From NCBI GenBank assembly GCA_944470555.2, contig OX104129.1:51493998-51557997 (forward strand): a DNA stretch of 64,000 bases, given 5' to 3'. The notes under the pieces were generated by a model that did no database searches, was not told the origin of the DNA, and saw only the letters and a program-made list of their open reading frames with translations. This DNA is from Heterobilharzia americana. Lineage: Eukaryota > Platyhelminthes > Trematoda > Strigeidida > Schistosomatidae. A program made the position numbers and the translations under genes. Every line of letters starts with the position of its first letter. The first letter of the stretch is position 1. Below are positions 58,901 through 64,000 of the stretch, one piece after another.

Positions 58901-61659
58901 GTGCAATCATTTTTTTTTTGATAATACACTTAAAACTGTTTTTTTACTACACTTTCACTCGAGGTTCAATTGATCTCCAAACATATATTTTGAAAGAGAG
59001 TATTTTCTAGATACTGGCAGTAAATAAAACAAATGTACTGTTTTAACCCTTCTTTGTTTAAAGTTTTCTAGTCTAGGAATTTATTACAGTCATTGGAAGG
59101 AGGATAGATTGACTTATAAGCACTTGAATATTGTCTGACGTGAATGCTGCGTTTATGATTCATGACACAGGTACTTAACCAAGACGATAAATAAAGTGGT
59201 CTAGTTGTGCCACTCACTTATATCTAGCCGGCTGATTTTAAATATACACATTAAACCCAGTTGATACCTATATCATTTAATTAATCAAATTCACCGAACT
59301 CCACTACCTGGTAGATGTAATCCAGTGAGAAAAAAGAGCTAAAGTATGGGATCGAAAACTTGAAAAAAAAATTTATCATTATGAAGTTTGACTTTTACTT
59401 GCTTAGTTTATTGTGATACTTGAAAATTCAGATATCTTACAAAAACATTTAACGAATTAAATAGTCTTATTTTAGTGCAAGGTAACTGTTTTACCTGATT
59501 CCACACAGAATAAATTTTCATGACCTGATTCGCCGAAATAATTGTCAAATTTCGAAGCCTTTTCAATTTGGTAATTAGCGGTATACCTTTATCATAAGTA
59601 ATTTTTAGTTCACATTGCACCACAGAATAGTTTAATTTACTACTTAACCCCATTCAGTAAGTATAAATGTTTCATCACCTAATAAATCTGCAAACAGAAC
59701 TTACTTGCAACATTATTCTATCACATTGCCTAGATTTTGTGCCTTTTATTCTGGACGGCACACAAAACGGAAAAAATCATGTAATTACTAACCCATTTTC
59801 ATGAATATATTTTGCACTGTACAAACCATATAGACAAAGTTCAACTATTTTAAGGTTAAAAAGGAACCAGTTAATCGAAGTATAAGAATAGTCTGAACTT
59901 GCATTTTTAAATAGTCTTAAATGGATTATTCTTTTACATATATACATAAAGTTTGGTGCTTCATTGTGGAGTAAATAAGTGGTGAACACTTTCATCTGAT
60001 AAAATCAGGAAGCTTCGAAATTCACTTAAATTAAACTTCATTGTTGATATCTCCCAAAAGGTGTGTGTCAAAAATATTCATAGGTTATATCTCCTTCCTC
60101 TGTGTACTCTCAGATATTTCCTTTTGTAGCACACTAATACTGACATGCAGGCGTTTCTCTTGAGTAGAAGTGCTTTCCTGCAGATTTCTAGTTTAAGACA
60201 TCGCAACAAATTCATTTGATGGGAGTTCGTTTTCTTTAGGGTTTTCAGTGCTCAGATAAAATTAATAACAGACAAGTCGATACGGTGAACTCCTAACATT
60301 AGGCAACAACTTCATTTTTAATATTCACGAGGTAGTCGTGAAAATTGGGAATGCTTAGCTTTAGTACTGATCTCTTTCGTGAAATTACGCTTTCCACTTA
60401 TTGACAATTGTAATTTCTCTTTTACATTGGCATTTATCCTCTTCGAACGGATCCCTTGATGCTGCATCGTTTCAGTACCATTTAATTGTTTTCGATGGTG
60501 ACTGACAGCGAAATCGAGTATTTTTAAGTAATCGTTACCGAGCCTAAGTCTCTATCTGAACAACAAACTGGAATGGACGTACATTGAGCTGATGAATATT
60601 GAATACAACAAGATGTGCATCATGAATTTCACTGAAAACCACCATTAGGTAGATCTGGTTTCTACTCAAGTTAGGATTTCAGATGTGCCTCATAACTTAT
60701 AATAATGTGTTTTAGGTAAGGAGTAGATCCATGTGTTTCCATTCATTCATAATTTATTCAGCCTATACATTAACTGACTAAGTTGGACACCAGAGCACTG
60801 TCATTCTTAACAGACTTGAATTTCTCTTTCATTAGGATAATCGAAGTCTTAATCCATAAACATATATATGTAGCGCACAAAACTGTCAAACTCGGATGTG
60901 CTTCTGTGACTTTTTGACCTAGGCAGTTGAATTTCAACCAGTGGGTCCGTCATCGCTCCACCATTAGAGGTTTGGGCAGCTACTTGATATCATTTTCCTT
61001 GACAAGGAGTAAGTAATTCATTCTCTGCTGCATCAACATGCAGTTCAATTAAAACTAACGCTTTCGACTAAATAAGAATGTGACTTCCAGATTATCCCTC
61101 ACCAGCTAGTAGTAAGAGATGAAGTCATTTTATGGTAGTGGAAGTTAAAATCCTCATACTTCTCATTTATAGGACTGAACGTATCAGTTTCTGCTGACAT
61201 TTAAGGTATTTGTACAGAACATCTAATCATGCTCTCCAATTGTTCTTGACTATATTATGTAGCACTGCAATTTAAAGACGTAAAATAACTGGATTAGATC
61301 TCCAGTTATGTGACATTAGAGTTTTGAACCGGCGGCCATTGCATATAATAAATTGAGTGGTGCAGACAGCTATTTCTAAACACATCCTTTAAAATTAACA
61401 TGTTTATTTTAAGCTACTGGGGTTACCGAGAAGTGTTATTAAGATTTAGCCTCTATATTAGTTGTAGCTAATGGTTATCCCGTTACGACTTCTTTACTTT
61501 CTTGGGACTAAATGTGTGTTGACACATCTCACGAATTCAGTGCTGATAAATCATGAATGGGATTTCGTCTTAGATTATTTTTTGACTGATAAAAAGAAAT
61601 CCAACTTCTTGATTGTCATCAGTTTTGAGTCATGATACCAAGATGTTCCAACCGTCAAC

Positions 61660-62600
61660 TTTCAATCACCAGCTAGTGACTTTGTAGGTAGCTTTTGCCC
61701 GTATGACTCATTGACTTTCGTTGAATCCAGTTCTATTCCAAATGACATCACTCTTCCTAATGGAACATGACAGTATTCATGTGATGTATACCTTAGCCAA
61801 GTCAGTCGATGTGAGCTCACAACAGTATTGGTTGACTTACCTTTTTTAATTAACACTACGTGCCTAACAGTAATACTACTCACTTTACGGTATAACTATA
61901 CTTCAGGAATATTTTGCAGATAGATTTGGTGAAAAAGCTTCATCTGATTGTCTATCAATTTGGATGATCATATCTAATAATTGGATGATGAAACTTGCAT
62001 ACAAGGCGGAAGCTCATTATTCTCACCCACTTCAACGCCCGGCATTGAAATTAGAGTGTTCGCCCTTCGTCTAACGTCGAAGTGATTCTAAATGCATGCT
62101 AAACATACTATTACATCGATTTATGTAAGTCAATTTGTTGGCAATTTTCCAAAATGATCTGTATCACCTGCTTAACACAGATTAACTACATTAACTATTA
62201 GTTCAAGATCAGTTCCCGAAAAGTCTAATGTAAGCTAAATTACTGGTATTAGTATGTAAAACTGAAAAGAATGGTGATGAAGTATATCTGTAGGTGAATT
62301 CCAGTGAAGAGCCTTTATTAGTATTATAAACTAACTAGGTACTTCCCTAAAAACCAGACACTGCCACAGCAACCCTTGGTTAACGGTGTTAAATGTCACA
62401 TTCAAGTCAAGAAATTTAGCAAATATTCAGCTTTTGTCCATTTTCTAGAACCCGGTAAAAAACTTGTGTTCTGATGTAAACACTGTTCAATCCACGGGAA
62501 AGTTAACCACGCAAACAGTCGAATGCGACCACACTAGTTGATAAATGGGATCGTCTTTAGTCTTGGCTACGGGATATGTTCAAAATCCAATTCAATTTGA
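61660..62600 (-). pseudogene. Non-LTR retrotransposon RT remnant
   Basis: On the minus strand near 62430-62290, a frame reads FLDLNVTFNTVNQGLLWQCL and continues with FREVPS, FIILIKALHWNS. This resembles LINE RT motif A (FxDFKxAFDTVxxxxLW) and the helix after it. A further frame at 61662-61883 carries SSHRLTWLRYTSHE, like the RLxWLGHxLRM block at the end of such proteins. Stops and frame changes separate the pieces. The family is undetermined, and the C-terminal match is weaker than motif A. Confidence 0.5.
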
Positions 62601-63899
62601 AGGCTACAAACTGATTTAAATGGTCTTATTTTTCAACTTTATACGCTTCAGTTAACTGAGAAAACACCAATAACGTTTTTGAATATCGGCTCTTCTAATA
62701 CTGTAATCTGGTTTGGCATGTTGTTTTCTTGACAAATTCAGCACTGAATACATTTCAATTCATTGGTTTAAAAGGTTGAAACGTTGTTCATTAACTCATC
62801 GTTCACTTATGACATCCATTTGACTTATGGAGGAGATACCACTATCAGGTATAAGTATTTCTCGAAAATAAACAAACATCTCAGCGAAATTGAGAATTAC
62901 AAATTGCCTTTACTAATACAGTAAGTAAGTAGGAAATATTTTTATCCTCTTCAAATGACAATTTCGCATGTCTTCATATAGCAGATGGGACTGATAATCA
63001 TAATAATAGTTTTTTAACTGATAGTAGAAATGTTCCTTGTTCAATAAAAATAACGGACATCTTAACAACTCACGGAATCAAAATCATCCAACTTACAATC
63101 TTATTGGCTAGTTTACAACAACCAATCAAAACAAACGGCAACATAGTGTTTTGAGTACGCATGAAAGAAAAGTAGGTGGTTCAATGATTTGGGTTAGTTG
63201 TTATTTGAAATGTGTTGCTATGACTGCATTTCGACTTGTATAAATAGTTTTCTTATTTTCTTGTTTATTTCACTATGTTTCAATCTTTTTTCGTCTTATT
63301 TTATTCGTCACCGTTTATTTATCTCACTCATGTAAACAACTCTTATTGATCACTTGAATTTATTGTCTACGACTAGACAATTATTGATAATTTCCTCATC
63401 AGCTATACGGATATTGTATCTCCTGAAGATGTTGCACAACAAATAATAAATAAAGTAGCCTCGCATACCTTTATGTTAATCATCTTCAGTTGTAACCAGG
63501 TGTTTTACTTTTTAATTTCTATGAAAATAGTCATTGCAAAGAAACTTCTTTTTACTAGCTCAATCACTTCTTGAATAGTTTTAAATATGTGACACTGAAT
63601 GTAGTGTGGTATGCTACATATGGTACACATTTCCGTTAGCATACAACGGATAGTGGATAGTGACTGATTAGGACTGGAGGTTCAAATAACCGGAAAGATT
63701 TCCATTTACCAGCCAGTTCATATACACAAAGATGACAGATTCATAAATAAAATTTCACAAGCTGTAGCACATGGCCTTATTCAAAGTTCTAGGATGAAAT
63801 AAATTTGATGTTTTGGTGACTTGGCAGCCTAAAATATATGGTCATGTTTCCCCAAAATGTCTGTTTCTCATCAATAGTGGCCTAGCATTACAGCATTCA

Positions 63900-63995
63900 T
63901 TCCATTTTTTATTTTCTATTTGATGTAGCACACGGTGATACAGTATTATTTACCTGATAACTTTCCGAGAATAAATTATTGCTCATAATCTTATC
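63900..63995. repeat. Dispersed repeat, copy 3 (cut by window end)
   Basis: GTAGCACACGGTGATACAGT, ATTATTTACCTGATAACTTT and ATTGCTCATAATCTTATC align with the middle and right blocks of 7060-7280 and 49755-49985. It may continue beyond the window. Confidence 0.65.
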
Positions 63996-64000
63996 AATAG

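Larger units (their letters stand above)
54709..64000 (+). other. PPFIA: Downstream of SAM1 exon: intron, no further exon found
   Basis: The donor at 54709 (GTAAAT) opens an intron whose acceptor I could not place. I searched for the expected SAM2 text (W.GNEWLPSLGL and following) without success, so SAM2 and SAM3 are likely to the right. The region holds an Sm-alpha-like repeat (55798-55955), an antisense LINE remnant (about 61660-62600), possibly its tail at 60880-61660, and a dispersed-repeat copy (63900-63995). Confidence 0.6.

Overview
The window is AT-rich eukaryotic DNA and most probably comes from a blood fluke (Schistosoma or a very close relative). Three observations support this. 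A single animal-type gene is spread over tens of kilobases in short exons with GT/AG borders. The introns carry short tRNA-derived repeats with the Sm-alpha type hammerhead ribozyme typical of schistosomes. They also hold decayed non-LTR (RTE-like and CR1-like) and Penelope-like retroelements of the kinds found in these worms. I see no bacterial operons, CRISPR array, rRNA or convincing tRNA gene.

The only gene I can support is a plus-strand liprin-alpha (PPFIA / syd-2) homologue, a scaffold of presynaptic active zones. I can join 11 exon segments (8322-8777, 12326-12677, 14414-14511, 17292-17574, 17604-17665, 22097-22363, 40365-40738, 42719-43326, 44112-44160, 49257-49338, 54445-54708). Each has GT/AG borders, and the joined frame stays open for 2895 nt (965 codons). 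The order matches the family: the end of the N-terminal coiled coil, a divergent linker, a conserved basic patch (GTLGRMFKK), then the first SAM domain. The start codon and most of the N-terminal coiled coil lie upstream of what I can recognise. SAM2 and SAM3 are expected beyond the right edge or in small exons after 54708 that I could not find.

Region by region: 1-8321 is repeat-bearing sequence upstream of the first recognised exon, with a 64-bp-arm palindrome and several hammerhead-type repeat remnants. From 8322 to 22363 come the coiled-coil and linker exons, one of which seems to need a 29-nt intron. The 4.4-kb intron before 22097 carries a Penelope-like reverse transcriptase remnant between 135-bp inverted arms. 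The 18-kb intron 22364-40364 carries a divergent pair of hammerhead repeats (25128-25372) and a broken antisense RTE-like element (about 35520-38690). The exons from 40365 to 54708 encode the second linker and SAM1; a CR1-like fragment lies antisense in the intron at about 45050-46230. From 54709 to 64000 I see repeats and another antisense LINE remnant but no exon.

Most other open frames in the window are short and unsupported, and I have left them out. Family assignments are read by eye from motifs and need database confirmation.
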